Source of the DNA: Streblospio benedicti
Lineage: Eukaryota > Annelida > Polychaeta > Spionida > Spionidae
Direction of reading: 5' to 3'
DNA length: 64,000 bases
Assembly: GCA_019095985.1 (NCBI GenBank)
Contig: CM032661.1
Span: 19,677,219 to 19,741,218, forward strand
The notes below the pieces were generated by a model, which made no database searches, was not told the origin of the DNA, and saw only the letters and a program-made list of their open reading frames with translations. A program made the translations under genes and the position numbers. This document shows positions 25,901 through 49,671 of the stretch, one piece after another. Each line of letters begins with the position of its first letter. Positions within the stretch are counted from its first letter, which is position 1.

Positions 25901-27342
25901 GCACACAGCATTTCTCTGAACGCCCTTGCATTAACGCCATTACGTGATCCTTTGTAAAAAGGTGGTTTATTGTGTTAGTACATTGTATACTTTCACATAG
26001 AAGTGTCATTGGCCCGTAGTGTTTGTAAAAAAGCATAGATTCTTTTTTAACATTTGTATTCTTATATTTATTATTGCTGTTATTATTTTTTGTATTGTGT
26101 TGGGGAAAACATAACAATGAACAGTGACCAATTGGCTTATTCCAAGCCCCCCCTCCCAGATGAAATGAATGTCTGTGAAATAGGACAAAAGTAGTCGGTC
26201 AAAAAGCCTGTATCGGTCTGACCCGGAATACAGCTTTTCCATATCGAGGCCCCTGTATCGGGTTCCTAGCCAATCCGATAACCCAATGAATATATAGTCA
26301 TTGGTTGATAAAATGGTGTATGGTAGATAGTCACAACACCATTTATTGTTAAAACAAGAGCATTGAAGGGTGATAGGTTCTATTATAAAAAAGACTATTT
26401 AGAAAGTGGCTTATGCTTTCAAATTGCAAACTGCAACTTTTAATTGGAATCTTGGGGGTAGTATAAAAGTGTCTTGTTATACATATATTGAGCGCGCGGA
26501 GACCACTACTATGCCTCTAGTCTAAACTGTTGCTCTCTTTTACACAAAACACATCTTGCTACGTCAGCGGCTGTATTGATATTGTGAGGAGTTTAGACTA
26601 GCGCCATGGGGTTTTTTTTGGAGCGTGTTTTCCATCGCAAAATTGAGCACGGAGATTGACCAATCAGCATGGGTTATTGGCGGTGATTTTTGCACGGAAT
26701 GATAGAATGTAGGATTGTGCCCTCCATAGGCTATGGCTGTTGCTAACCATGAATGCAGAGACTTAGTAAAGCGTAGATAATGCATCACCATGCCATACTG
26801 GTCCATTGATGCCCTCTACTGGACTTTTACAGAGAAATTTTACAGTACCATTACTGGCCCACTTAAAACCGAACAGTATAGGGCCTACTGGCCCAGTGTT
26901 GGCCCAGTTCTGGTCCATTGCAATGTCCATTGCCGGACCAGTACACAGCCTGCCTTTACTGGCCCAATACTCAGCCGGTGTGCAAAGTTTAAATGGCCCA
27001 GTACTGGTTGCCATCATTGGCCCGATTAAACTAACAGTAATGGATCAGTACTGGGCCAGTACATGCATGTTTACTGGGGTGCTCTCTGGGTCCTGAGAGG
27101 TTATAAGAGCTATATATATATAGATCTAGATCTAACGGTGTGCAATTTTTATTCAAACAAAGTGATCACTTTCAACTTACCCATTCTTTGTCTAGAGCTG
27201 TAGGCAATTTCAACCAAAAGTTTACATTACTTCCTTCACTTGCACAAAAAGTGAGTTTGCTTTCATTTTCACAGCCATCGCATGTGAATGGATTACTTTG
27301 CGTCCATTTAACAGCGTTATCCTTAATATCTGTAAAACTCAT
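16920..27342 (-). CDS. UBE2Q: UBE2Q-family ubiquitin-conjugating enzyme E2
   Basis: Nine coding exons on the minus strand: 27342-27181 (start ATG at 27340-27342), 21795-21673, 20972-20836, 20301-20228, 20035-19959, 18596-18516, 18366-18273, 17652-17576 and 17063-16920 (stop TAA). Phases agree and the total is 969 nt, 322 aa. The N-terminal part (NVNFWLKLPTALDKEW) resembles the RWD-like region of UBE2Q. An acidic linker follows (EDDDMDEDDDGYEDD). The UBC fold comprises FPSTYPMAPPFVRVLTP and then GGSICMELLTRSGW, whose Cys is the expected thioester cysteine of this family, and SILVQIRAEI. E2 enzymes accept ubiquitin from E1 and pass it to substrates or E3s. Human UBE2Q1 and Q2 are somewhat longer, so the N-terminal domain is short here or an upstream exon is missed. 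Intron 1 is swollen by repeats. Confidence 0.9.
18907..19815. mobile_element. Non-autonomous repeat element (GGTCCTATTTCGCTCACC family)
   Basis: Left end: GGACCATGACGGTCCTATTTCGCTCACC. Right end: GCGAACGGACGGACAACAG followed by AAAGGTGATCAC. Inside are three to four loosely repeated blocks, each with an ATTCAAGAATAGAATATAA-like stretch and a GTGAAAATCAAATGAA stretch. Elements with this TCGCTCACC start and GGACGGAC end are common in marine invertebrate genomes. It lies in an intron of the UBE2Q gene and has no coding capacity. Confidence 0.55.
20436..20770. repeat. Palindromic MITE-like repeat
   Basis: 20436-20560 (ATCACCGCCAATAACCCA ... GAGACCACTACTATG) matches the reverse complement and direct pieces of 26485-26715. 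20708-20726 and 20745-20763 are perfect 19-bp inverted repeats (GTGTCAATCGTGAAATTGA) around a spacer with two GACGTCA-like sites. It sits in a UBE2Q intron. Confidence 0.6.
22856..22942 (+). repeat. (ATT)n microsatellite
   Basis: About 28 uninterrupted copies of a TTA/ATT triplet with one interruption, preceded by CTCTAAAAATAAACT. It looks like the tail of a retroposed element in UBE2Q intron 1. Confidence 0.95.
23420..23525 (+). repeat. Minisatellite, about 23-bp unit x 4
   Basis: Tandem copies of ACATTTCCACCAGAAATACCC with small changes (ACCAGTAATATCC, ACCACAAATAC). The flanks on both sides hold further degenerate CCACGTGGA / TTTCCACC pieces. Confidence 0.85.
23605..23720 (+). mobile_element. 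LINE reverse-transcriptase fragment
   Basis: A short plus frame reads LFLLHINDLPLNISSQ and then RLFADDCLLYRPIH. This is the motif B/C region of a CR1/Jockey-type reverse transcriptase, with the catalytic ADD intact. Only about 40 codons remain. Confidence 0.8.
24500..24925. mobile_element. Nested non-autonomous element with C-rich blocks
   Basis: It interrupts the tandem array between the end of one unit (24455-24499) and the start of the next (24927). The start is TTCACAACTGACGTCACC with several long C runs. The end is GGTGACATCACCCATGTGC and CCCCCCTGTCCCACC. The GTGACGTCA/TGACATCAC ends are roughly inverted. No coding capacity. Confidence 0.5.
25499..26311. mobile_element. Nested TIR element (about 0.8 kb)
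   Basis: TTATCAACCAATG at 25499-25511 is mirrored by CATTGGTTGATAA at 26297-26310. A copy of the host repeat without the insertion reads straight through: the TGTCTGTATA and ATGGTGTATGG flanks are joined at 24450-24460 but separated in the copy here (25336 and 26312). This empty-site comparison shows that 25337-26311 was inserted after the host block duplicated. Confidence 0.6.
26485..26715. repeat. Second copy of the MITE-like repeat at 20436
   Basis: GAGACCACTACTATG ... TAGTCTAAAC near 26495 and, on the opposite strand, GTTTAGACTAG near 26590 and GGTTATTGGCGGTGATTTTT near 26668 match pieces of 20436-20560. The two halves face each other, as in a palindromic element. Confidence 0.6.
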
Positions 27343-28254
27343 TTCGTATATATGCAGTTGGAACCTTGAAGAGACTTGTAATCGTTATATAGAAAGAACT
27401 AATCAGTTTTTTATTTAATGTTCAAAATAGCATGAAACTTTATTCACTTTTTATTTTGCACCAATGAAAATTCCCGAACACTTTAATCCGCGGAGAATAA
27501 TAATAAACACACACGGATAAGTACAAATTCTGTAAAACAACATGGACTACGAGTGTCGACATTATTTCTTTTAAAACAGGAGAAAATAAACCTATATGTT
27601 TCCTAAAAAAATAAGATCTTGACAATTGTGGGGGAGCTAAATAAAACGATAGATAACATGTTTCCAGAAAAAAGATCACCTAGGGACAATTGTGGGGATT
27701 TTTTATGTGTCCCATTTTTACTTTTCTGTATGTACCCTCAGAAGGCTATGAAAAAAAGGGGGGGGGGAGGTTTGGCTCAACCTTGTAGTTGGAGAGATTT
27801 TTCATTTATTCATATTTTTACTTTTCTGTCATGGATACCCTGCCTGTGGATATAAAATTTTGCAATTGTTATAAACATCTTTGGATTACAAAAAAATACA
27901 AAAAAAATCAATAAACAGAAAACAAAATTAGTTTGTTTTTATTTGATTTTTTACAGTACATTATATGCAAGACAAGTCATCATGTTTCCAGACCCATGCA
28001 TTTCACTTACTGCTCATAGAAGGGATGTCACAATATGTAAAGTATTATCGTGTTTTTGCAAAGTATAAACAGGGCAGTTGGTGCAAGGTGTACCGTAAAT
28101 TTTGTAATGTAAATGTAGTATTTGTTTTTGTAAATGTATTTTCCTGATGGCCTGTTTGAGTTAGTCAGTTTTTGTTTTTGGGAGAGAAGGTCACACTGAA
28201 ACATTGTTCACAATAAAACGTTCACAATAAATTATACATAGATCCAATGATAGG

Positions 28255-28440
28255 ACCAAGAAGTAGAGAAATACTGGAAGTGGAAGTATTGGAAGTGGAA
28301 AGCATTCTTGATTTTGAGGACACTGGGGAAAGCATATTTGATATTGGATATGGAAGTATTGGAAGGAAAAGCATTCTTGATATTGGAGGACACTGAAGGA
28401 AAAGCGTATATGACACTGGAGGACACTGGATGTGTGGATG
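28255..28440 (+). repeat. Degenerate minisatellite
   Basis: Irregular repetition of TATTGGAAG, GAAAAGCATTCTTGAT and GAGGACACTGG phrases with a period of roughly 70 bp. No biological role is evident. Confidence 0.7.
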
Positions 28441-29940
28441 GGATTCGTAAATGGTGAATGTTACACTGAATATATAATTCATGTATATATGTTCTATATA
28501 ATACCTGTATATACTTTTTGATTAGTTATAAAGTTATTAAATCAGCTCTTTTGTATTCTACTTTTCTTTACCTGGGAACTGCCTTGGGCAAACCTGTGAC
28601 AAGGGATATACCCCCCCCCCCTTGATTTCAACATCTCAATAATTTAATGTTACAAATCTCAATGAAAAAGCTCAAATCTCAATGAATTGAAAACCCTAAA
28701 CTCTCACTATTATTATAATATATACCGCCCTCCTCAGAGCTTATTCATTCTTTTGGGAGACTACCTTGACTAAAGAATTTTGAAGAGAAATTAATTTCTA
28801 TAGCATGATGCACTCATATGAATTGATCATGCCCAATTATTGAAGAAAAAACAACAACCATTGGATACATTCAAATAGACTCTGAGAATCAGATATCAAG
28901 ATATGGCCTCTGATATCTGCTATATTGCTCAGTAAAAATGTGACCAATTACAGGGTTCTAATCCCAATAATAAAATTAGGTCAATTGATCAATCAGAAGA
29001 CTTTCAGATTCTTGGTTCACACATTTCCATTGTTATAACACCAAGAGCACTATATCCGGCTGATTTGAAAAGTCCTAAGATGATTAAATTACTATCCTGT
29101 CTATTTTACATTGTATATTCTACGCATGAGTCAGGGATCAGAAACAATTCACATCAACTTTTACCATCATTTTTTTGCACAATATCTAAACTCGAACACA
29201 GTTACATTAAATGTACAATGTGTGACGTTTAACGATGGCAATGTACAATACTTGTCCATAGGGCAAGTAATTCAAAAAAATTACACGTCCTGACAACACA
29301 CACCGGTCATGGACTATAGGACAGTACTGATCCGTGGCCCTGTTGCAAGTAGCAAAAATACTAATTTTTCCCAATTAGATTAAACATTAATACTGAAACA
29401 TCATTATGTGAAAACAGAAGCTAATATATTCATATGATAACACAATTGCTATGATTCATTAAAATTATGTGATCTATGGTGCAATTTATTATGGCATAAT
29501 GTATGCACACCCATTCTGTGGTGGCGATATGCAATTTGAACATGTTTATTTACATGAAGTCTTACTAGAAATTTTATTTTTACACTTAGGCACCGGGAAA
29601 ACAATCATTTTCATAGTAGTAATATGTGGTATTTGTTTGGAGCCTAACAATTTGATTTAAATAGCACATGAAGAGGGTGTGCACACGAACTGGCTGTGCA
29701 GTGGTCTAAATTTGATAAGCATACATTTCAGTAACATGTAGTTCTTTATATTCTTCAGTTCCCAATTGCGCAGAAAAGTTGCGCACTAGTCTTTTTTTAT
29801 AAACATTTGAGACACAAAGGTCCATGGGTACTTCCGTATATGTTATAAGCCCATTTAAAATTGCATTTAATGCTATATCATTCAAACTGTGTATTCTACA
29901 CAACATTGATGGCTGTTACACTGATAGACGTTGGAAAATT
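28441..29940. other. Non-coding stretch, nothing recognised
   Basis: Short open frames here lack family resemblance. There is a C-run near 28611. Confidence 0.5.
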
Positions 29941-29949
29941 AAGTAAGTA

Positions 29950-30290
29950 CATCTATTTGAAGCGTGCATTCTTCAATAGAGTGAAGTTGTCAACTCTTTT
30001 TTACCACTGGCTGTCTGCACATTTGACCAAGACCGGCTTTTGCACATAACTTGGGGGCCAATTTTTATGCTAACTAAAATCCGATGCAAACCAAACATAT
30101 TCGTAATCCTAATTAAAAATACTACTAGGAACGCTATTTGAGGCATGCATTCTTCATAATAGTGAAGTTCAAACGTTTGTATCATGCACAACCTACACAG
30201 GTCGTCTGCATTTTTTCATGAAGACTGGTATTCTGCCCATATCTTTGTCAATTTCAATGCTAACTAAAATCCGATTACAGATTCATTATC
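29950..30290 (+). repeat. Diverged tandem duplication, about 170-bp unit
   Basis: Two copies share GCATTCTTC..ATAGTGAAGTT, a GACC/AGACTGG stretch and TGCTAACTAAAATCCGAT (near 29965-30085 and 30150-30275). They are clearly diverged, so the duplication is old. Confidence 0.6.
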
Positions 30291-30447
30291 CTCACAAAAA
30301 AATTCTATTCATAGTTCCGACCTGTCAATCAAATATTTCTGTCGTCCAATCAGCGTGCGCTCTCAAGTTGTAAACAAACAAGCAGCCATATTGGTCTCAC
30401 AAATTTTGTAGGGTTTGTACGCTAATTAGGTAACATTTTAACGAAAA

Positions 30448-30551
30448 ATGGTACGCCATTGTTCATGGGGGACATGTAATGGCGATGCCCGTTACCCAGA
30501 ACGTGTCCAAGGTCGGTTAATCCCATTTCCTCGACCAAAGACTAGAAGACG
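30448..30551 (+). CDS. THAP-like zinc-finger domain, orphan first exon
   Basis: ATG at 30448 opens MVRHCSWGTCNGDARYPER followed by IPFPRPKTRR and a consensus donor GTAAAT at 30552. This is the N-terminal half of the THAP-like zinc-binding domain: the first two Cys are visible in CSWGTC, and the conserved RYPER and FPxPK follow. Such domains bind DNA and are frequent in transposase-derived invertebrate proteins. The second exon, which should carry the Trp, the last Cys and the His, was not found before the convergent AARS gene at 31659. It may be a lone exon of a broken or misassembled gene. Confidence 0.5.
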
Positions 30552-31224
30552 GTAAATCATTAGAACTAGAAGACATTTTAATTAACAAAATTATTGTATG
30601 ATAATAGAACTTTGGTAGAAGGACTTTATTGTATAATCTAGACTAGAAGCATCCGACGTACAATACAGTACAAGCATGTAATGTGAACTAGTCTAGATCT
30701 AGAACCATATAACGCTAGTACTATAACGTGCGTATACAGTAAAAATATTACAATTGAAAAAGTAAAGTTTTTGCCTAAATGATCAATCCATATCAAAAAA
30801 AGTGTGTACAATATCATAAAATACTTATCTTGAGTGATAATCTCTCTGGAATGTGACAGGAAACCGTATTTGATTTGTAATGACGTCGTATTTATCTATC
30901 AATAGTGGTGACTTGACCTTAACTGGCTTGAGGAGCGTGTACGGATATTGTGAAATAAATAAAAAAAGTCTGTGTTGTCATACATTAATTCCAACATCTC
31001 TGGACAGTTCATGAGTTGTACATTAGATATGCATGAAAGTTTTGTGTCAACACTTGTATTATTCATTAGAAAAAGACGTCTAAAATGTCGCATATTTCAA
31101 TGCTTTCTATTGTGACAAGGCGGTGGTTGTGAGACCAACGTCGTAGCGGAGTCATCGGAAACAAATCGATAGAAATGGGGCGGAGTCATCGGAAAAATTT
31201 CATTATCATTGTCATTTTTCCATG

Positions 31225-31440
31225 GCAGTTTTCCACTTGATACATGCTTCATTGACAAATCAACATGCGCGGATATAAATTATATGCACAGTTTTGGGTG
31301 CATTTTCTAATTGTTGAATATCTTCTAGGTATCTAAAATGAAACTATCATTTCTCATTTTTACACGGGTCTGTTTTACACTTGATACATGCTTCATTGAC
31401 AAGTCAACATGTGCTGAGATAAATGTACATTTTATTATTC
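31225..31440 (+). repeat. Tandem duplication near the AARS 3' end
   Basis: The phrase CACTTGATACATGCTTCATTG followed by ACAARTCAACATG occurs at about 31231 and 31377. A small GCGGAGTCATCGGAAA pair occurs at 31146 and 31180. TTTATT at 31431-31436 is a possible AARS polyadenylation signal on the minus strand. Confidence 0.6.
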
Positions 31441-31658
31441 AGTAACATGGTGACATTTTTGTTGCAAAATAGTGAGTAAGCTTTTGTCAGGATTTTGATT
31501 CAAAGCCTTTTGATAATTGTTCAATATAACAAACAAACTTTCTTTTCAATTTTCATAATAAATTAATATATTTCTGATTACATGTATTTCAATAAATTAA
31601 CTAAACAGACATTCATTCACCTAAATCTGTTTTCATATACTGGCAATAATTTTCTATC

Positions 31659-44465
<12,807 letters not shown>

Positions 44466-45931
44466 GTTGCTGAGCTGAAACAAATGTCCATATTAATTAT
44501 AAAGTGAACACATTGCAGACTGCATGCAAACTGTATATTTCTGGAACATCGTTGATGATAACACACCTGAGTACCTGACAATCAATCAATCAATCAATCA
44601 ATAAAATCCTCAATGTATTCGAGCAGGCCCTAATATTACTCAATTTGGGGTTGTGGCTAGCCTCTCCCAAGCATTTCTGTCATTTGGGTCTATTTGACCC
44701 GTACCTGCTAAGTCTCTGTACAACTGTCCAGGGTCTGTTGTGGTCCTCCCTTGCCTAATATAACTGTCTACATATTCTTCAAGTTGCCATTCATTGATTT
44801 TATATTACATTTCATAGAAAAAAAAAATCAGTTTTCCTGTGAAATCTGGACATCAACAGATGCTTGTTTACATACATGTTTTTGAATACATATACTTGCA
44901 AGGTACGTGGTTGGTGGCGAAATAGAACTGCTTCTCTTCATATCATGATGAATAATCTTTTTTTTTCTTTCAAATATATGCACAAGGATAAAATTCATGA
45001 TGTACAATGTTTGTTCTGTGATAATTTTAGTTGTAGAAAGTAAGCAACATACGATGCCTGATATTGTCGTGTATATGGTCAATCAATCAAGAAGTGTTCT
45101 GCAGGTGCACGACCAGAGCATGGACTAGGAACTAAATAGTGTGCAGAGGGGTGGCTCTGCGCTACACGGGATACACCTTTTAACCAGGGTTCCAAACCTC
45201 ATACTTGGTGTTGCCACCATCTAGTATTAATTACACTTGATAGAGGCAACACTGTGTTGAGATCAGCAATGCAGTGGCACACGTACGAGTCGGTACGACG
45301 TAAATGTTTGGCGACACCAAGTCTGCAAAGGGCGTGCCACGAACTCATGATGAAGGCAAATTACATTTTTTAGTAGAACATGTTAACCACTGCACCAACG
45401 AGGCCCATGTATGTACGGCAAGGCTGTCTATGTGTATTAATAGGTTCCGCACAATATAAAAATTCGGTCGCACTCCCCCCCCCCCCACACACACACAGCA
45501 CTATTTGACGACCATATTTTTAGTTCAGTTCAGTTCAACTCCATTGTAATCCTTTGTAGGGTTAGGGTATGGTTATTAGCCAAACACTATCCCCATATGC
45601 TGTGTCGTTTTGAACCGGTTCGCGGCGGTTGTCAAACCCCGGGTGTCAAACACATAGGAACAATTTAGACAATCAATTATGCTTGTTCGACTAATGCGGA
45701 GCCCAAGCATCAAAGTACTCTTTTGATTTTTTCCATCTTTGACAAATTAAATATTTTTGACATTTAATTTGTCAAAAATATTTGACAGCTATAGGACTAG
45801 GTTGCTCAGTGAAATGGCCAAGAAATATCGTACAAACACTAATAAATTAACTATTGACAAATTGTCAGCAGAATCTCGTTCACATTATTTTAGTATAATG
45901 CATTCTAGTTGACAATGATTACTTATCGTAC

Positions 45932-46005
45932 CTCTTAGTGCAACAATCCTAGAAAAACTGTTGATTTTCTGATGAAATGTTCCCACGTGAACCGGAAGTG
46001 CCTTG
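45932..46005 (-). promoter_or_regulatory. AARS promoter / 5' UTR exon with ETS and E-box motifs
   Basis: On the minus strand CACTTCCGGTTCACGTGGGA is followed by about 55 bases and a consensus donor AAGAG|GTACGA (exon end 45932). The matching acceptor TTTGTTTCAG lies 9 bases upstream of the AARS start codon (44474). ACTTCCGG is an ETS/GABP site and CACGTG an E-box, both common in promoters of housekeeping translation genes. The same block is preserved at 56569-56640 in the second haplotype. The start site itself is inferred. Confidence 0.6.
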
Positions 46006-46273
46006 GAACACCTGACCGATAGATTTGATTGATGAGCACTTTCAAATAAAATATCTTGAAATAAAGGATATGTATGTAAGAATATGATTTACCTCTACCT
46101 AGTACCGTTTGTGTTATAGTTTTATATGAGATGAAATTACGATTGATAATGGAAAAAGCACGCGTAATGTTTTTATGGAAAGAGCCTTTATGTTACTTGA
46201 CTTGTATCTTCCTCCTCTTATCAGGAGAACCCTGGTGATCCAGGTGACTTTTTGGATTATACTTGCTTGCTTT

Positions 46274-47921
46274 CTAGGGACCCCCCACCCTTAATCCCCG
46301 GGACCCCCGTGCCCTTGCCACTGCCCAGTTGTACATTGATCCTCTACCATCAGAGGTTGCTCTGCGGTTGTGCATAGCGAAGATCAGTTGTCTGGCCTGC
46401 TTCTCAAGATCTATGGTTACGTCATCATTGACGCTTACGGACGAGGGGTCAAGAATGGCCGCTACAAGATTATGCGGGGTCATGTTTTTGGTATCGATGC
46501 CCTTACTATCCAGGGTCGATACGAGCTGTTCCCTGAGGTCATTATACAGTGTGCAACGGAGAAGAAAATGGTCGACTGTTTCTGGCTCAGGGAGTGAGCA
46601 GTATGGGCATGTCATAGACCGTCTACTGCCAGCACACTTGTGGCCGGTGAACGGGTATCGGCCCACAAGCATAGCTGCCCTTACTGTTGCCATAATTGCT
46701 TGCAGCGAGTCTGTGCCGGTCTGCCAGACTGGGTGCGAATACCCCCATGCCACATACGTCGAGGTTCAGAAAACTGAGGCTTCTCATCTGTGCGGCATCA
46801 GATTTGAGTTTACTCTCCCAGTGCTCCGTGACAGACAACTTCACAGCCTTGCGCCAGTGCTTCATGCTTGGTGGGTTACCAACCAGAGCTAATGCTGGCG
46901 GTAGCTTGTACTTGTGAAGGAGGATGCGAACTTGCACTGTCCAGCTAGCTGAGGAGAGGTCTTTGATGGTGAGCTGCCGAACTACCACCTGATACTCTGG
47001 TGTTCCTGGCCTGTGAAGGACTGCCATGAACAGATTGAGTATCTTCTGGTGTAGTTGCGCATGTGCTGGCAAGCAGCCTATCAAGAGGTATATGGCTGGC
47101 TTAGCAGTGGACTCAGGGAGACTTTGGAGCTTCCTTAGGAGACTCCTGTGATAAGCGTCTATCTTGTCTATGGAATTTTCATCCAGCGACAAGGCCTCCA
47201 AGCCATACATGAGGGCTGGGCAGACGTATACAGACACCATGCTCTTGGTAATATGTGGTGTGATACCATTCACACCCCGGAGACCAGCTCCCATGAGCTG
47301 ATAGGCCATTCTCCGTCCAGTCTGTATCCTATCGTGCACAGCTTCACATACCTTGCCATCATCTGTTCTTGTCAGGCCAAGGTGGGTCTCCTTGGCAGAG
47401 TAGGCTATCTCTGTGTTGTTGAAGTGCAGTGCTGGCAGATGCAAACCTTTTGTGGCCTTGTCCGGTATGTATACCACCTTTGATTTTGTTGCACTGAACA
47501 CATACCTTGATTTGGCTGCATTATGTTGCGCTAACAATAGCTGTGTCTGTGCTCCGTTATGACTAGAGGCTAGCATACAGTTGTCATCTGCAACAGTCGG
47601 GATCCCAACTGCTATGGAGCCGATCCTAAGGGAGGATGGATGCTCACTGACCTTGTTGAGGAAGGCGTTATCCTTAGCCTTGAACCCTTCAGTTGAGGTT
47701 TCGCCGCCTTGCCTGATCCCCCGAGTCTCCTTAATGGCTCTGGAAAGCTGGCCATTAATACGCACTCTGGATGTAACATCGCCATACATGTCTTCGTATA
47801 GCCTCCATAGGAAAGGGTCTATGTCAAGGTCGTGCACCGCATTTAGGAGGATGCAATGGTCAACCATATCGAATGCTTTTGCGGAGTCAAGAAAGGTGAT
47901 GTTTTGAACAGACATGACCAA
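46274..47921 (-). mobile_element. LINE reverse transcriptase to 3' end, 5'-truncated
   Basis: A 432-codon minus frame (47921-46623) starts inside the reverse transcriptase with motif A (FLDSAKAFDMVDH), then motif B (TRGIRQGG) and motif C (PTVADDNCMLAS), followed by the thumb (YVCPALMYGLEALSLDENSI). An overlapping frame (46753-46274) adds a C-terminal zinc-knuckle-like CPYCSLPEPETVDHFLLRC. So there is one frameshift and no endonuclease. It is absent from the other haplotype, where about 170 unrelated bases (56835-57003) sit between the AARS upstream sequence and the next LINE. Confidence 0.9.
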
Positions 47922-49250
47922 ACATCTAACGTAGGCTCAATGGATGCCCAAAATTATTTTAGGGGTCAAAAACGTGTTTTCCGTTGCATACTCAACCACA
48001 TGGAAAAGCACAACCTCATGACCACTCTCCAGCATGGCTTTAGGAAAGACAGGTCCTGTGAGACCCAGCTTCTACAGACACTTGATGACCTCACCATGTC
48101 GTTCGATAACAAGACCAAAGTTAATGTCAGTCTTAGACTTCAGCCGTGCTTTTGATACGGTACCGCATGAGAGGTTACTAGGTAACCTGGCTCACTATGG
48201 GATTAAAGGCCCTATCTATGATTGGATCAGGGCCTTCCTTACTGGAAGGACCATGTGGTTGAACATAGATGGAGCATCTTCCCGGTAGCAGACGTGCTAT
48301 CAGGAGTTTCATGAGGAACCGTGCTCAGCCATTATTGTTCTTGTTGTACATAAGCGACCTACCAGCATGTGTGTCCCCAGGTACGACCGCCCGACTAATT
48401 GCCGACAATTGCCTGGTTTTACAGGGAATGCTGCGGTCCAGAGGACCAGGTGGCCTTGCAGAATAACTTGAATACTCTGCAGGATTGGTCCGTTAGTTGG
48501 GGCATGAGGTTTAAAAAAAATGCAACATCATACAGGTTAGTCGATCACAACCTGTCAAGTACTTTTATCGTATATGCGATGAAGGTGCTCAGTGAGTTTG
48601 AGAGTGCAAATACTTGGGAGTGACCTTCAAACGCCAACCTGAGGGGTGGGATAGTCACATCAGCAATGTGACGAGTAAGGCTAACAGCACCCTACACTTC
48701 ATCTCCCGAACACTACGCCCACTGTCAGAGAACACCTGCCAGCTGGCATATTTTGCCCCTAACAAGGTCTTCCCTCAAGTATGCAGCGCCATCTGGGACC
48801 CATACCTCAGGAAGGACGTTGACCACCACCGAAATGGTAGGCGAGCTGCTAGGATGAGTGAAGGGACAAGGCCTTAGAGAAGATGTTAGTGTCACTGCCT
48901 CCTTAAAGACCTTAAGTGGGGGCCACTACAGGAGCGAAGGAGGCAGCTGAGCTTACCTAATGTATAAAATAGTATATGGGAGGTCGCAGTACCAGCCACC
49001 CGGCTCATGCCTGCACACCAATGCACCAGAGCAAAGCACCCGTATAAGTACGCCACCATCAGAACCAACTGCGACATAGCCAAATTCTTGTTCTTTCCGA
49101 GAACCATTCCCGAATGGAATGACCTCGAGGCTAACCTAGTAGAGCCCCTCAGTCGAGTCATTTAAGACCCGACTAGCCAAACCCGAGCAATTGCGCCACC
49201 CCCCTCCGTGGACGAGATACCCACATCGTGGTTTGTCCACTAAAGGAACT
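47899..49250 (+). mobile_element. CR1/Jockey-like LINE fragment, first haplotype copy
   Basis: Same element as 57004-58360, starting at GTTTTGAACAGACATGACC. It holds HGFRKDRSCETQLLQTLDD, LDFSRAFDTVPHERLL (motif A) and LIADNC, where the catalytic ADD is replaced by ADN. Compared with the other copy it has many single-base insertions and losses, often at homopolymers, clustered toward the gap at 49572. That pattern suggests low sequence quality as much as decay. Confidence 0.9.
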
Positions 49251-49252
49251 AG

Positions 49253-49385
49253 ATCAAAAGTGTTCAAAGAACACTGCGTCGCTAGAACGACGTTGACTTA
49301 TGGGCAATTAAGATATATACTGAAATGATGTATACTTTACAATCAAGAAATGAATAATTTGAGGAGAAAACATCAGAATGAATGA
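49253..49385 (-). repeat. Dispersed repeat, copy 2 of 2
   Basis: Reverse complement of 12600-12738, diverged. It abuts the LINE 3' end directly, and the corresponding place in the second haplotype (after 58350) has other sequence, so this may be a haplotype-specific insertion or a scaffold join. Confidence 0.7.
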
Positions 49386-49571
49386 GAATCAATATACCCA
49401 GGCAAAAGATATTTGTGTTGCAATACAATAGTACTGTTTGAATAACAGATACTAATCAATATCAGTTTCAAACCCAATAATCAATATTTGCTGCTTGGCT
49501 TGGAATATGGATTTTTCTTGGTGCCTTAATTGCATTGAATATCAGTAAGAATATCATAAATGGGCTTCTAG

Positions 49572-49671
49572 NNNNNNNNNNNNNNNNNNNNNNNNNNNNN
49601 NNNNNNNNNNNNNNNNNNNNNNNNNNNNNNNNNNNNNNNNNNNNNNNNNNNNNNNNNNNNNNNNNNNNNNN
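49572..49671. other. Assembly gap (100 N)
   Basis: Exactly 100 N. The sequence after the gap restarts at the equivalent of position 42163, as expected if two haplotype contigs were placed in tandem. Confidence 1.

Larger units (their letters stand above)
23779..27077. mobile_element. Composite TIR element with internal tandem repeats, in UBE2Q intron 1
   Basis: The left end CCCAGTAAACATGCATGTAT followed by TGGCCCAGTACTG is mirrored at the right end (27019-27077) as CAGTACTGGGCCAGTACATG and CATGTTTACTGGG. Inside, the same end sequence repeats as tandem units of about 180-220 bp starting near 23786, 24007 and 24183. A further partial block, 24927-25336, duplicates 24030-24455. The right part (26800-27060) is a field of degenerate ACTGGCCCAGTA motifs in both orientations. 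Other elements are nested in it (24500-24925, 25499-26311). No transposase frame was found. The class is uncertain; it is best described as a terminal-inverted-repeat DNA element grown by local duplication. Confidence 0.6.

Noticed and set aside
30899-31093. 64-codon minus-strand frame as a further exon of a gene near AARS
   Set aside because: No recognisable domain, no supporting splice context, and AARS already ends with a proper stop at 31659.
46329-46892. 187-codon plus-strand frame
   Set aside because: Antisense shadow of the LINE C-terminal region on the minus strand.
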